From Phocaeicola_A sp045545095 (GTDB lineage Bacteria > Bacteroidota > Bacteroidia > Bacteroidales > Bacteroidaceae), in the NCBI GenBank assembly GCA_045545095.1, contig JAZQAG010000049.1, forward strand, positions 1-64,000: a stretch of 64,000 nucleotides of DNA, in the 5' to 3' direction. Shown one piece after another: positions 8,807-18,448 of this stretch; the stretch's first letter is position 1; every line of letters begins with the position of its first letter. Both the position numbers and the translations under genes were made by a program. A model generated the notes under the pieces. The model was not told where the DNA came from and ran no database searches. It saw only the letters and a list, made by a program, of their open reading frames with translations.

Positions 8807-9424
8807 TCATCTCACATAAAAGTCAAGCAACTTTTCTCCTTCCAAATACCCTTGCAGGTGTTGCCCTATGCTCACCGGACCCACCCCTACCGGAGTACCT
8901 GTATAAATCAGATCACCAATCTTCAACGTACAGAACTGGCTCACATAGGCTATGATTTCATCCACGGTGAAAAGCATATCTGCCGTATGTCCCTGCTGTA
9001 CAGTTTGACTGTCAACATCCAAATGGAAATGCAGGTCCTGTATAGAGGGGAACTTATCTACAGCCACAAAATCGCCCAACACAGCTGAGCCATCAAATCC
9101 CTTGCATAGTTCCCAAGGCAGCCCATTGGCCCTATACTCATTTTGCAAATCACGAGCTGTAAAATCTATCCCAACCGTCACTGCATCATAATACCGATGA
9201 GCAAAACGAGGAGCGATGCATTTACCTAAACGGCATATCCGAACCACCACCTCAGTTTCGTAATCCACCCGATTGGTAAAATCAGGAATAAAGAAAGGTT
9301 TACCATCCTTCAGGATAGCCGAATCTGGCTTCATGAAGATGACAGGTTTCTTCGGTGATAATAACGTATTGTTTAATTCTTTATTGTGTTCGGCATAATT
9401 CATGCCAACAGCTATTATTTTCAT
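8807..9424 (-). CDS. fumarylacetoacetate hydrolase family protein
   Basis: 205-aa single-domain FAH protein (YcgM/FAHD1 type). The signatures are MKIIAVGMNYAEHNKEL at the start, a metal-ligand region near DYETEVVV, GIDFTARDLQ, and TGTPVGVGPV near the end. Family members act as acylpyruvases, hydratases or decarboxylases on 2-oxo acids; the exact substrate cannot be read from sequence. It is the promoter-proximal gene of the run FAH-porU-porV-ispF. Confidence 0.9.
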   Translation of the reverse strand: MKIIAVGMNYAEHNKELNNTLLSPKKPVIFMKPDSAILKDGKPFFIPDFTNRVDYETEVVVRICRLGKCIAPRFAHRYYDAVTVGIDFTARDLQNEYRANGLPWELCKGFDGSAVLGDFVAVDKFPSIQDLHFHLDVDSQTVQQGHTADMLFTVDEIIAYVSQFCTLKIGDLIYTGTPVGVGPVSIGQHLQGYLEGEKLLDFYVR

Positions 9425-9509
9425 CTTTTCATCTTTTTATCAATGGAACACGATATCCAATTTGATATGATTGGGACGCACTTGTTCCATTCCGGTTAAA
9501 CTCACACCG

Positions 9510-9517
9510 CAAAAATA
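9510..9517 (-). promoter_or_regulatory. -7 element for the FAH-porU-porV run
   Basis: The minus strand reads TATTTTTG (TAnnTTTG), about 85 nt upstream of ATG 9424. It lies back to back with the rightward GH28 promoter. Confidence 0.55.
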
Positions 9518-9570
9518 CACTTTTTTTTCAAAACAAGTCATTAAAAAGAGAATACAACCCATTATTTATT

Positions 9571-9578
9571 TATATTTG
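9571..9578 (+). promoter_or_regulatory. -7 element of the GH28 gene promoter
   Basis: TATATTTG, matching TAnnTTTG, 38 nt before ATG 9616. Confidence 0.6.
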
Positions 9579-9615
9579 CACCATAAATTAAAATATCCAT
9601 ACACATTTATTACCC

Positions 9616-11058
9616 ATGAAATTGAACATTACCACACCGCTTTTGTACTGCTGCATATTGTGTGTCACAACATTCAGCTGTAACCTTGCGAGCACACCAT
9701 CTGCTGAGAACCCAAATCTGACAGCAGACTCCATTACCGTTGATAACGCCAATCCATGGAAGACTATGGCTGAAGTGGAAAAAAGAATACAACGGACAGA
9801 TTTCCCTGATCTTATATTCCATTTGGGGAACGATTATAAGGCCGTATCCGGAGAAGATATTTCCGAGAAGCTACGCCGTGCCATCAGCGACTGTCACCGT
9901 GCCGGCGGCGGACGGGTGGTTATACCTGCTGGAGAATATTATACCAAAGCCATACACCTGCTGTCAAATGTAAATCTGCATATAGAAAAAGGAGCAACAC
10001 TAAAATTCTCAACTACTGCTACAGACTATGCGCCACAAGTGCCCACCCGCTGGGAAGGGATTGACTGTATGGGGATGTCTCCCCTTATCTACGCTTATCG
10101 GCAAGACAATATTGCCGTGACGGGCGAAGGCATATTGGACGGACAAGCTTCATGGGAGAACTGGTGGAAACTGCGTGCACGCACGTCTGCTGAGGACAAG
10201 GCTATCGGTAAATTTATGGGAAAAGAGAAGTTGCACGACTTTGAAAAGAACATCACATCTATAGCTGACAGAATCTTTACGGAACACGACGAGCTGCGAC
10301 CACAATTCATGCAGTTCTACCAATGTGACCGAATTCTGGTAGAGGGGGTAACACTGAACAATGCTCCTTTCTGGCTGCTACATCCATTGATGTCAAAGAA
10401 TATCATCGTACGCAATGTCATATTCGACAGTCATGGACCGAATAACGACGGATGCGATCCCGAGTCATGCGAGAATGTGCTTATAGAGAACTGTATTTTC
10501 AATACGGGTGACGACTGCATAGCCATCAAAAGCGGACGCAACAACGACGGGCGAGCCTGGAACCTGCCCAGCCGAAACATCATTGTACGCAACTGCCAGA
10601 TGAAAGATGGACATGCAGGAGTAGCCATCGGCAGTGAAATATCAGGCAGCTGTTACAATGTATGGATGGAGGATTGTCAAATAGGAAGTCCTGAAATGGA
10701 CCGTCCTTTCCGCATCAAATCAAATGCCATACGCGGTGGAGTGGTCAGCGGTTTCTACATCCGCAACATCAACATCAGCGAATGCAAACAGGCGGTACTG
10801 AAACTGGAACTGAAATATGAGAAAGTGACCGAAGGTCCTTACTATCCATTGTTTGAAAACATCCTATTGGAAAACATCACTTGCCAGAAGAGCCGTTACG
10901 GAATTTGGATTGACGGATTAGAGGACCACATCTGTGTACGGAACGTGGCTTTGAAGAACTGCAAACTTGATGGTATCACGGACGAGAAGACAAACTCCAT
11001 TGTCGGAGCCGAAGGAGTCTTCTTCCAAAATACCCTATTCAACGGGAAGGAACTATAA
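9616..11058 (+). CDS. glycoside hydrolase family 28 (polygalacturonase-like)
   Basis: 480-aa predicted lipoprotein. The N-terminus MKLNITTPLLYCCILCVTTF runs into SCNLAS, with Cys as the likely acylated residue. A right-handed beta-helix follows with the GH28 catalytic signatures NNDGCDPESCENV, NTGDDCIAIKSG and GHAGVAIGSE, which supply the Asp/Asp-Asp/His set. GH28 enzymes hydrolyse galacturonan or rhamnogalacturonan backbones or their oligomers. The gene has its own promoter, and its last 6 nt overlap the end of the convergent mnmD gene. Confidence 0.93.
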   Translation: MKLNITTPLLYCCILCVTTFSCNLASTPSAENPNLTADSITVDNANPWKTMAEVEKRIQRTDFPDLIFHLGNDYKAVSGEDISEKLRRAISDCHRAGGGRVVIPAGEYYTKAIHLLSNVNLHIEKGATLKFSTTATDYAPQVPTRWEGIDCMGMSPLIYAYRQDNIAVTGEGILDGQASWENWWKLRARTSAEDKAIGKFMGKEKLHDFEKNITSIADRIFTEHDELRPQFMQFYQCDRILVEGVTLNNAPFWLLHPLMSKNIIVRNVIFDSHGPNNDGCDPESCENVLIENCIFNTGDDCIAIKSGRNNDGRAWNLPSRNIIVRNCQMKDGHAGVAIGSEISGSCYNVWMEDCQIGSPEMDRPFRIKSNAIRGGVVSGFYIRNINISECKQAVLKLELKYEKVTEGPYYPLFENILLENITCQKSRYGIWIDGLEDHICVRNVALKNCKLDGITDEKTNSIVGAEGVFFQNTLFNGKEL

Positions 11059-11745
11059 CAGAAGAGTGCCACGTAGAATTTCACGCTTCCCTCCTACCGG
11101 ACCTGAAAGGCGTTCCATTGTCAGACCTAATGAGGCCAACAGGCGGCGGACTTCTCCTTTGGCACAATAGGTGGTAAGGACGGCACCAGCATTCATAACT
11201 TCCACCAAACGGCGGAAAGCTTCGGGAGTCCACATCTCCGGTTGCTTTTCCGGAGCGAAAGCATCAAAATAGACAACATCAACAGAGACAGGAAGCGGGT
11301 CGGACAAATAGTCGGCCCGCTTTTTCTCTAATGTAAAATAAGGGGTAACAGATACGGCCTCATCCCACGGCGCCTCATGAATCGCATGCATCAAACCGTT
11401 ATCCAACAGATTATCATACTGAAGAGCTTTCAATATGCTATTATCTACCGGGTATTTTTCCAATGAGATATAATGAACCGGATGTGATTCGTCAGCAACC
11501 ATCGCTGTAACACAAGCATTCAACCCTGTGCCAAAACCGACTTCCAACAAGCGTAACCGCTCTCCTGCCCCTAATTGACTGCGATGCATAAAAGCACAAT
11601 CCCGATAGATATGCCCGGCCTCTGTCAAGGCTCCCTTCACCGAATGGTAGTGTTCATTCAAAGCGGGAACAAAAAGGGTGGCCGACCCATCGTCGGTCAC
11701 CTCTATTGTATGCTGAAATTCACACGACAACTGTCCTTGTTCCAT
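11053..11745 (-). CDS. mnmD: tRNA (mnm5s2U34) methyltransferase MnmD
   Basis: 230-aa SAM-dependent methyltransferase of the MnmD family. It catalyses the last step of 5-methylaminomethyl-2-thiouridine formation at tRNA wobble position 34. The SAM motif LLEVGFGTGLNACVTAM and the later VDVVYFDAFAPEKQPEMWTP block are diagnostic. It matches the free-standing MnmD form; no MnmC oxidase (FAD) domain is present. It follows the SUI1/YciH gene by 5 nt. Its stop (TAG 11053-11055) lies inside the end of the convergent GH28 gene. Confidence 0.93.
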   Translation of the reverse strand: MEQGQLSCEFQHTIEVTDDGSATLFVPALNEHYHSVKGALTEAGHIYRDCAFMHRSQLGAGERLRLLEVGFGTGLNACVTAMVADESHPVHYISLEKYPVDNSILKALQYDNLLDNGLMHAIHEAPWDEAVSVTPYFTLEKKRADYLSDPLPVSVDVVYFDAFAPEKQPEMWTPEAFRRLVEVMNAGAVLTTYCAKGEVRRLLASLGLTMERLSGPVGGKREILRGTLLL

Positions 11746-11750
11746 CCTTA

Positions 11751-12089
11751 CTATTTGGTTTGGGTATAACCATCGTTCTTTAGCAGGTCTATGACACGTT
11801 GCTTGAAATCACCTTGTATCAGCACTTCACCATCCTTGGTACTTCCGCCGACTCCCAAACGGCCTTTCAACCATTTGCCCAACTCTTTCAGGTCGGCCTC
11901 ACCACCTACAAATCCTGCCACAATGGTCACGGTCTTTCCTCCACGGCCGTTCTTCTCCATCCTGACACGCAAACGTTGCTGGTTCTTGGGAAGGGTCTCT
12001 GCCTCTTCCTCTTCTCCTGTATCAAACCGAAAGTCTGGGTTGGTGGAATACACCATACCCAGACGTTCTTTCCAATCGTTATTCTTCAT
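11751..12089 (-). CDS. SUI1/YciH family translation factor
   Basis: 112-aa eIF1/SUI1-fold protein. The conserved core is LRVRMEKNGRGGKTVTIVAG followed by LGKWLKGRLGVGGSTKDGEV and IQGDFKQRVIDLL. Bacterial YciH proteins resemble eIF1, and a role in initiation fidelity is suggested for the E. coli protein. It sits 9 nt after the pectate-lyase stop codon and 5 nt before mnmD. It is therefore part of a leftward run that mixes polysaccharide and translation genes. Confidence 0.9.
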   Translation of the reverse strand: MKNNDWKERLGMVYSTNPDFRFDTGEEEEAETLPKNQQRLRVRMEKNGRGGKTVTIVAGFVGGEADLKELGKWLKGRLGVGGSTKDGEVLIQGDFKQRVIDLLKNDGYTQTK

Positions 12090-12098
12090 TACTCAAAC

Positions 12099-14804
12099 TT
12101 ATTTCTTCATCACCTTCACTGTATGCACCTGCTTACCATTGATGAGTTTCAGGATGTATGTACCTGTGGGCAGATTGTCCGTATCTTTTCCTTCAGACAC
12201 CAAGATTCCGCCTACGGTATAGAGCTGATAACGGGTATTCTCGTCATCGGCTTTCAAAGAAGGGATACAGATTCCTAATGCTTCGTCAGCCGTTGTGTAG
12301 AAATGAACATTACGTGTCATGCTTCCCACATTATCCTTATCGGTAGCGGTAACTTGAATGGTATAGAAGTTTTCGTTAGTTCCCGGGGTAACGGTCATTG
12401 CTCCATCTGCAGCCGTCTCAAAACGTATGTCAGAATACACCGATACAACTTCAAATGAAGGTTCATTGTCAAATCCAGCAAACAAAGTACGCAAATTCAA
12501 TTCAAAAGGCTTCGTGTTACTGATTATATAATGAGGTTCGGCTAACCAATTCAAATAATCTTCTAAAGCAGTATAGCCATCACGGTCCTCATCTTTATTG
12601 TTATCAGCAGTGTTGGGGTCTGTTCCTTTTGCCTTTTCCCACCAATCAGGCATACCATCCTGATCGGTATCAAAATTGGCAGGACGATATTCTGCCACAA
12701 TATTCAAGCCGGCAAACCCTTCCGAATCACTCTCTTTGTCAATCAACCCAGGATAACCGGTACGACCTCCTTTATAGGTATATGAACCGGCCAATGTCTC
12801 TTTCACCATACGGGTATCATGATTATCAAAAAACGGTTGGTTGCAACCCACGTCAGAAAGAGTTGTCTTGTATGCCAACTTTGCCGGTTCGATGGTAGCA
12901 TACGACTCAAAGAAGGGGTGATCAACGAAGACATCCCAATTGTATGTCTGTTCTGCGTTGACCCGATAAGTCACATTTTCCTTGTCCGTAGTGAGTGAAC
13001 CATCCCTATTCTCACGGATATTGCCATTCACATAATATGACTGTGAACCGGTACCTGTTCCTTCCAAATCTGCCGTCAACAGATAGGTATGTGTTGTGGC
13101 GGGTCCCATCTTATAATAGTTATTAACGAACTGACCTTGATGTGTACCTCCATCAGTCGTTCGCCCACGCCAATTATAGCACACATTGTTGAACATGTCA
13201 TGATGTCCGGCATATGAGCCTCCACCATCCAATCCACCCGACATACTCCAATTACGGCCTTCATTATGAGCTAACAGGTTGTGGTGATAGCTTCCATAAT
13301 CGCCACCAATAGTGGCTGCATATCCATGTCCTGTACCAGCTCCATAATTGGCATGCCCAGCCACATTCAAAGCTTCACTGATGAGTGTACGCTGTAAAGT
13401 CACATTCTTAGCATTACGTGAACTGAAGGCCTCATCTATGGTCCATCCCATAGAGCAATGATCCATAATACTATGGTCATTTCCCGCCATACCCATTCCA
13501 TCACTGGTATTAGGGTTAGGCGACTTGCCATCCCAACTATCTCCACCCCCCAGGCGTAAACGCAAGAAACGGGTAATACCTTCATTGCCCATACCAAAGG
13601 CTTTCCCCTTAAGCATCACACCTGTACCAGGGGCAGTCTGACCTGCAATCGTCACATAAGGGTCCGAACATACAAGACGTGCCTGCAAAGTGATAACACC
13701 TGCAACATCAAATACGATAGTGCGTGGTCCACTCACCTTTGTCAATCCATAACGCAGAGTTCCTGGCTGAGGATTGGCAGCATCATCATCCAACGACGTT
13801 ACATGATAGACGCTTCCTCCACGGCCACCGGTAGCAAAACGGCCATATCCTTCAGCACCAGGGAAAGCCAAATGCCGCGGACGGAAGGTCCACACTTCGC
13901 CTTGATAGACATTACCTTCAGCATCCTCTTCATCTACACGCCAAAAATAAGTATTCATCGAATAAACATCTGACAATGTATATCTGCCATCTGTATTGAC
14001 GGCCACCTTTTCCATTGCATCAACAGATGTTCCCACATAAATATGATTCTTTACAGCACTGGTAGCCATCACCCATGTCAAATCTATCTTTCCAGCATCG
14101 GCATCCACATGCATATCATGGTTTGTCGGATAAGGATTCAAAGCTGTCGTTTTAGGATTAGGCTGATCAAAAATCAAAGCATTGACAAATACACCTGTTG
14201 TGGTATAGGTCTGCCCCTCTTCAAGCACTGTAGTGTAATTGATAGTCACCGTCTCTCCTTCCGCAGCTGTAAATTTCACATATGATTGTCCGGCTTCAGA
14301 AGGAAGTAATTCACGTGACGATTGCACAACACCTGTCAACACCTCTACTCCATTCACGTTTACATTGATCTTTGCCGGATTTGTCTGGTTTCCATCGGTT
14401 ACATTATGATAAGCCAATACCGAATGTTCACCTGCTGTAAGTCCGCTCAACACCATTTGCAACGTTGATGACACATTCGTCAATTGGGGTGTATTCCCAT
14501 CGCTATCCAAACCATAAACAGCCACACAATCTCCAATCAATTTAGAGTTCTTGCTGGAAACCGCGTCTTTCCACCAATTGGACTTCATGGTTTGTCCTGT
14601 TACTGTAGTTTTTAATGTTACAGTAACCCCGTTTTCCAAAGTCTTTTGGTTGGTAGTTGCAGTATTTACAGCCCATGCTGTATAACCAGATTCATTAACC
14701 TGATTCTCACTTCGCCCTGCCAAATTGAAATCAATCTTTTGGGCCATAGCGTCTATTCCCCAAAAAGAAAGAAAGACACCCAAACATAGAGTTTTTTTCA
14801 TCAT
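12099..14804 (-). CDS. family 1 pectate lyase with C-terminal T9SS-type sorting domain
   Basis: 901 aa. Order: signal peptide MKKTLCLGVFLSFWGIDAMA; a beta-sandwich of about 190 residues (FNLAGRSENQVNESGYTAW on); a short FN3-like module (residues ~220-305); a beta-helix lyase domain from AFPGAEGYGRFATGGRGG to about residue 690; a Ca-binding segment DTDQDGMPDWWEKAKGTDPN; and a C-terminal YQLYTVGG...LPTGTYILKLINGK...KVMKK. The tail is like type A T9SS sorting signals. PL1 enzymes cleave homogalacturonan by beta-elimination. ATGs exist at 14804 and 14801. It starts 8 nt after the TonB-domain gene. Function is confident; export through T9SS is inference. Confidence 0.9.
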   Translation of the reverse strand: MMKKTLCLGVFLSFWGIDAMAQKIDFNLAGRSENQVNESGYTAWAVNTATTNQKTLENGVTVTLKTTVTGQTMKSNWWKDAVSSKNSKLIGDCVAVYGLDSDGNTPQLTNVSSTLQMVLSGLTAGEHSVLAYHNVTDGNQTNPAKINVNVNGVEVLTGVVQSSRELLPSEAGQSYVKFTAAEGETVTINYTTVLEEGQTYTTTGVFVNALIFDQPNPKTTALNPYPTNHDMHVDADAGKIDLTWVMATSAVKNHIYVGTSVDAMEKVAVNTDGRYTLSDVYSMNTYFWRVDEEDAEGNVYQGEVWTFRPRHLAFPGAEGYGRFATGGRGGSVYHVTSLDDDAANPQPGTLRYGLTKVSGPRTIVFDVAGVITLQARLVCSDPYVTIAGQTAPGTGVMLKGKAFGMGNEGITRFLRLRLGGGDSWDGKSPNPNTSDGMGMAGNDHSIMDHCSMGWTIDEAFSSRNAKNVTLQRTLISEALNVAGHANYGAGTGHGYAATIGGDYGSYHHNLLAHNEGRNWSMSGGLDGGGSYAGHHDMFNNVCYNWRGRTTDGGTHQGQFVNNYYKMGPATTHTYLLTADLEGTGTGSQSYYVNGNIRENRDGSLTTDKENVTYRVNAEQTYNWDVFVDHPFFESYATIEPAKLAYKTTLSDVGCNQPFFDNHDTRMVKETLAGSYTYKGGRTGYPGLIDKESDSEGFAGLNIVAEYRPANFDTDQDGMPDWWEKAKGTDPNTADNNKDEDRDGYTALEDYLNWLAEPHYIISNTKPFELNLRTLFAGFDNEPSFEVVSVYSDIRFETAADGAMTVTPGTNENFYTIQVTATDKDNVGSMTRNVHFYTTADEALGICIPSLKADDENTRYQLYTVGGILVSEGKDTDNLPTGTYILKLINGKQVHTVKVMKK

Positions 14805-14812
14805 TCCTATTT

Positions 14813-15709
14813 TTATTTCCTTTTACTCACTAAACGAAACTGGACTGGTACAGTCATCTTCACAGGTACCGGCTTCCCTTCAAAATAACCAGGTTTCCAT
14901 TTCGGCATAGCTTTCACCACACGCAATGCTTCCTGATCAAGAAGGTGATGTACTTTACGTTCAAGTTTGACGTTAGAAATTGTTCCATCTGCTTTCACCG
15001 TAAAGCCAACACGAACAGCACCTTGAATTCTTTTTTTTAATGCTGCAGGCGGATATTTTACATTCTGCTGCAAATAGTTCTTATAAGCCTTTTCACCTCC
15101 TGGGAATTGGGGCTTAGGATTTACTTCACTCTCGCGATATAGCACACGGCGAACCACACTCCCACCAGGTACAAAATGAATCAGATCTGCATCTTCTGCC
15201 ACCACTGGGCCTCCTCCATGCGGTGTACGCAAACGTTTGGCCAATCCACCAGCTTCCCAATCCGCGACACTAATATCAGCATACTCACTTACAAAATTAT
15301 CTGCAGCCTTAATCAATACTTTTTCAAATTTGGTCCAGTACTTAGCTTTGCGTCCTGTATATTTTTGCTGCAAAGTTGTCCGCACAGAAACCAAAAATGT
15401 ATCACGCAAAGTTATATCTCCCAATATCACTTGGCGCAAGGCACTTTTCTGCGTTGATTGATAAGCTGGCAGTTTCTTCACTTTTACATTTTTACCAGAA
15501 GAGGCTAACGAATCGAGTATTCCCAAATGTCTTTGCAACAATACCTGATAATCTTCATTATCTGTCGCCAAATATGGTTGTACTTCGCGTTTAAACTGCT
15601 CTAATTTTAGAGAATCATTAATGCTCTCTACTGCCAAGATCTCACTGGAAGACAAAAAGAATACGAAAAGAGCTATTACCATTCCCCATTTCATGCTATT
15701 CTTATTCAT
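14813..15709 (-). CDS. exported protein with C-terminal TonB domain
   Basis: 298 aa. The signal or anchor segment MNKNSMKWGMVIALFVFFLS is followed by about 150 residues of unassigned sequence. A TonB_C domain then runs from FPGGEKAYKNYLQQNVKYPP through IQGAVRVGFTVKADGTISNV to WKPGYFEGKPVPVKMTVPVQF. Many Bacteroidota proteins carry this fold as energy-transducer-like domains; without a clear Pro-rich linker it need not be a true TonB. ATG 15709 was chosen because the frame extension to 15763 precedes the hydrophobic segment. It lies between the GH115 and pectate-lyase genes on the same strand. Confidence 0.8.
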   Translation of the reverse strand: MNKNSMKWGMVIALFVFFLSSSEILAVESINDSLKLEQFKREVQPYLATDNEDYQVLLQRHLGILDSLASSGKNVKVKKLPAYQSTQKSALRQVILGDITLRDTFLVSVRTTLQQKYTGRKAKYWTKFEKVLIKAADNFVSEYADISVADWEAGGLAKRLRTPHGGGPVVAEDADLIHFVPGGSVVRRVLYRESEVNPKPQFPGGEKAYKNYLQQNVKYPPAALKKRIQGAVRVGFTVKADGTISNVKLERKVHHLLDQEALRVVKAMPKWKPGYFEGKPVPVKMTVPVQFRLVSKRK

Positions 15710-15781
15710 AATTACAAGATTATTACAATATATAAAATATACTCCACTCCCTGTATTCCCCAAAAGAATTCAAAACACGAT

Positions 15782-18307
15782 TTATTCTATCGGGAAAAGA
15801 TAAAACTTACGAGACACATTGGGGTCTATCATCCATTGATCTACCACAATATGCGGATCCAAAGCTTTAATCTTCAACGTATGGTTGCCACTTTTAAGGT
15901 TGACTTTCAACTCACGTATAGCCTGCCCACGGAGCACATTCTGTTTCCATCCTTCAGAACGGAATTTCTCTTTCAAAGAATATACCATCGGCTCCATGCC
16001 ATCTATGCTGACACTAAAGCGGAGATCACCACCATTATTAGGTTGGGTAGGAATAAGAGCAACACGTAGCATAAAATCACCTTCCTGTTCAGTCGTAAAA
16101 CGATAGGCCAATTCACCATTTTGAGGCAATGCTACTGCATTCATACTATGTCCCAACATTTGTACGGTTTCTGCACCTTCGCCTGCTTGCTCATAATCAC
16201 AAGCATTTCGCACTATAGCACCATCAAGCTTTATAGGATGTTCAGTCTGCTTAGGTGCCTTCTTCCAATACTCTTCAACTTCCTTATCGGTCAATTGGAT
16301 GGGCAACACAGGTGTTCCAAATACCGGCAAATCACGCGGAGTCATATTCATCGAACGATTCCACTTACCACCTGCCATTGTCCGATTATAATATTCTGTC
16401 ATCAAACGGATATCCTGATAAGCCTTTTGACTCTTGGCTACAGCCACATAAATCGGTTCAGGGGAATCAAGCAAACCTGTACGTGGATTTCCATTGGCAT
16501 ACTGACGAGCACGCTGAGATTCCAAGATTTTAGTAGCATGAGCTGCAGCTGACAATACCGGATATTTAATTGCCGCAAAATAGGCGTCTTTCAATTCTGG
16601 ACGAACATTTGCCTCTTGCTCCTTCACAATTTGACACACTGCTTCATAGCGTTCCAAATAGCGATCCAATTCATTACCAAAAGCCTGAGTACTAAAATCT
16701 GTATTGCGCACATGACTTAATCCACGATCATATGTAGCTTTATTCAACTCCACCTGTGTCCAACCCATAAATTCGGGACGACGCTGTCCACAAAGACGAT
16801 AAAATTCATGCATGGCAGGAAAAAGTTTCTTACCGGCATCCTCACCAAACTGTCGGCAAAGCCACGCTTTATAATGTTCATTAATGGTCTGTGCAGATAC
16901 GCAATCTATATTCCAAGCCATATCAAGGAAAAGTTCCAAATCATAACCTGCGACTTTGGGATCATGAACATTGCATATCCATATCTTCCTAACATTATGA
17001 TCATAAGCAGCACGCATTTCGTTATAGATAAGCCCCGGTTGGGTTGTTGTCAACCACAGGTAATCGTGAGGACGCCCCCAATAACTAAGATGATAATAAA
17101 CTCCACCGCCACCTATTCGCTTTTGTTCATCCGAATTGGAAAGACGAGTCATGTAACCATAGTTGTCATCGCACCACATCAAAGTGACATATTCAGGAAC
17201 TTTCAAACCACGTTCGTATATTTCCAGCACTTCCTTATAAGGTACAAATACTTGTGTCTGTTTAGACGGATCACCAATGTACTTTTCGAGCAAATCCTGC
17301 TGATCGTCAATAACCTGCTGTAAAGCATCAAACTTCTCCTGCATGGTCTTTACCCCCTCCATAGAGCCATCATGAATACCACGCATACCGATAGTAAACA
17401 TATTGTTCTGTGACTTACTCACCTCTTGCAAGCGCTCAATCCAATAATTATGCACCCCATCCTTATTGGTGATATAATTGAAACGACCACGCAATTTCTC
17501 ATCCCATTCACCGACATTGTTACGCAACAATGGTTCACAATGGCTTGTACCTATAACTATACCACAACTATCAGCTACAGCTTTGGCGCCTTCAACCTTA
17601 AAAAACGCCGTTGTTCCTTCATGCATTCCCGGCCAAATAGCATTGGCACGCAAGCGCATGAGCAATTGAAAGATTTTCTTATAAGTCTCAGATCCTATAT
17701 AGCCAAATTTGTTTGGTTCAAAATTCCCGTAACTCCATGGGCGAGTTGACCAATCCTCATCATTCAGGAATATACCACGATATTCTACCGAAGCCCCTTG
17801 AGTAGTTTCGAAATCACTATCAATTACCAGTTGTTCCTTTTTCTCTGGAACAAGGTCACCCCACCATATCCACGGGCTAACACCTGCCATACGGGAAAGT
17901 TCCAAAACACCGTAAGCTGCACCTCGACCATTACCACCTACAACAGTTATTTGACCATCAATGACTGCTATATGAAATGCATCTATCTTACGTTTCAATG
18001 CATCAACAGGGACCCCTGCTCCAACAAGAGACTTCAGCTTAGCACTTGGCATCTTATCCAATTGCAAGACACAAATGGTTGCCTGTTTCTCATTTACTTT
18101 TATTGCCCGCTTACCCGTAACAGCATCCATATCATCCGCAAACATTTCAAGCGCAACACTTACTACAGGATCACTCTTCTTTGGCACAAAAAATGTCACA
18201 GCATTCTGACCATCATACCATACAAGATGCTCGGCCATAATATTATTTGCCAACATGAATAAAACTGCTATCGACAATAGTTTGATTGAAAACCTTTCTC
18301 TTTTCAT
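15782..18307 (-). CDS. glycoside hydrolase family 115 (alpha-glucuronidase)
   Basis: 841 aa with signal peptide MKRERFSIKLLSIAVLFMLA. It matches GH115 along its length: VVSVALEMFADDMDAVTGK, GRGAAYGVLELSRMAGVSPW, YRGIFLNDEDWSTRPW, RLRANAIWPGMHEGT, and the MWCDDNYGYMTRLS region. A C-terminal beta domain (LRFSVSIDGMEPMVYSL...LKIKALDPHIVVDQW) closes the protein. GH115 enzymes remove (4-O-methyl)glucuronic acid from xylan side chains or related glycans. It is the first gene of a leftward series (GH115, TonB-domain, PL1, SUI1, mnmD) behind a TAnnTTTG promoter. Confidence 0.93.
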   Translation of the reverse strand: MKRERFSIKLLSIAVLFMLANNIMAEHLVWYDGQNAVTFFVPKKSDPVVSVALEMFADDMDAVTGKRAIKVNEKQATICVLQLDKMPSAKLKSLVGAGVPVDALKRKIDAFHIAVIDGQITVVGGNGRGAAYGVLELSRMAGVSPWIWWGDLVPEKKEQLVIDSDFETTQGASVEYRGIFLNDEDWSTRPWSYGNFEPNKFGYIGSETYKKIFQLLMRLRANAIWPGMHEGTTAFFKVEGAKAVADSCGIVIGTSHCEPLLRNNVGEWDEKLRGRFNYITNKDGVHNYWIERLQEVSKSQNNMFTIGMRGIHDGSMEGVKTMQEKFDALQQVIDDQQDLLEKYIGDPSKQTQVFVPYKEVLEIYERGLKVPEYVTLMWCDDNYGYMTRLSNSDEQKRIGGGGVYYHLSYWGRPHDYLWLTTTQPGLIYNEMRAAYDHNVRKIWICNVHDPKVAGYDLELFLDMAWNIDCVSAQTINEHYKAWLCRQFGEDAGKKLFPAMHEFYRLCGQRRPEFMGWTQVELNKATYDRGLSHVRNTDFSTQAFGNELDRYLERYEAVCQIVKEQEANVRPELKDAYFAAIKYPVLSAAAHATKILESQRARQYANGNPRTGLLDSPEPIYVAVAKSQKAYQDIRLMTEYYNRTMAGGKWNRSMNMTPRDLPVFGTPVLPIQLTDKEVEEYWKKAPKQTEHPIKLDGAIVRNACDYEQAGEGAETVQMLGHSMNAVALPQNGELAYRFTTEQEGDFMLRVALIPTQPNNGGDLRFSVSIDGMEPMVYSLKEKFRSEGWKQNVLRGQAIRELKVNLKSGNHTLKIKALDPHIVVDQWMIDPNVSRKFYLFPIE

Positions 18308-18338
18308 GCTTTATTCCTAATATTAGTTGTTTCGACAG

Positions 18339-18346
18339 CAAAGATA
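18339..18346 (-). promoter_or_regulatory. -7 element of the GH115 promoter
   Basis: The minus strand reads TATCTTTG, 32 nt before ATG 18307. Confidence 0.6.
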
Positions 18347-18393
18347 TATATTAATCTCAAAAATCGTGCATTACTCTGTAATTATTTATAAAA

Positions 18394-18424
18394 AATGGGC
18401 CACGCCGGTAAAGACGTGACCCAT
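18394..18424 (-). terminator. terminator of the rplM-rpsI-rpsB-tsf operon
   Basis: On the minus strand, ATGGGTCACG and CGTGGCCCAT pair around an 8-10 nt loop and are followed by a T-rich run, 24 nt after the tsf stop codon. Confidence 0.85.
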
Positions 18425-18448
18425 CCTTATATACTATTTCATTCTGAA

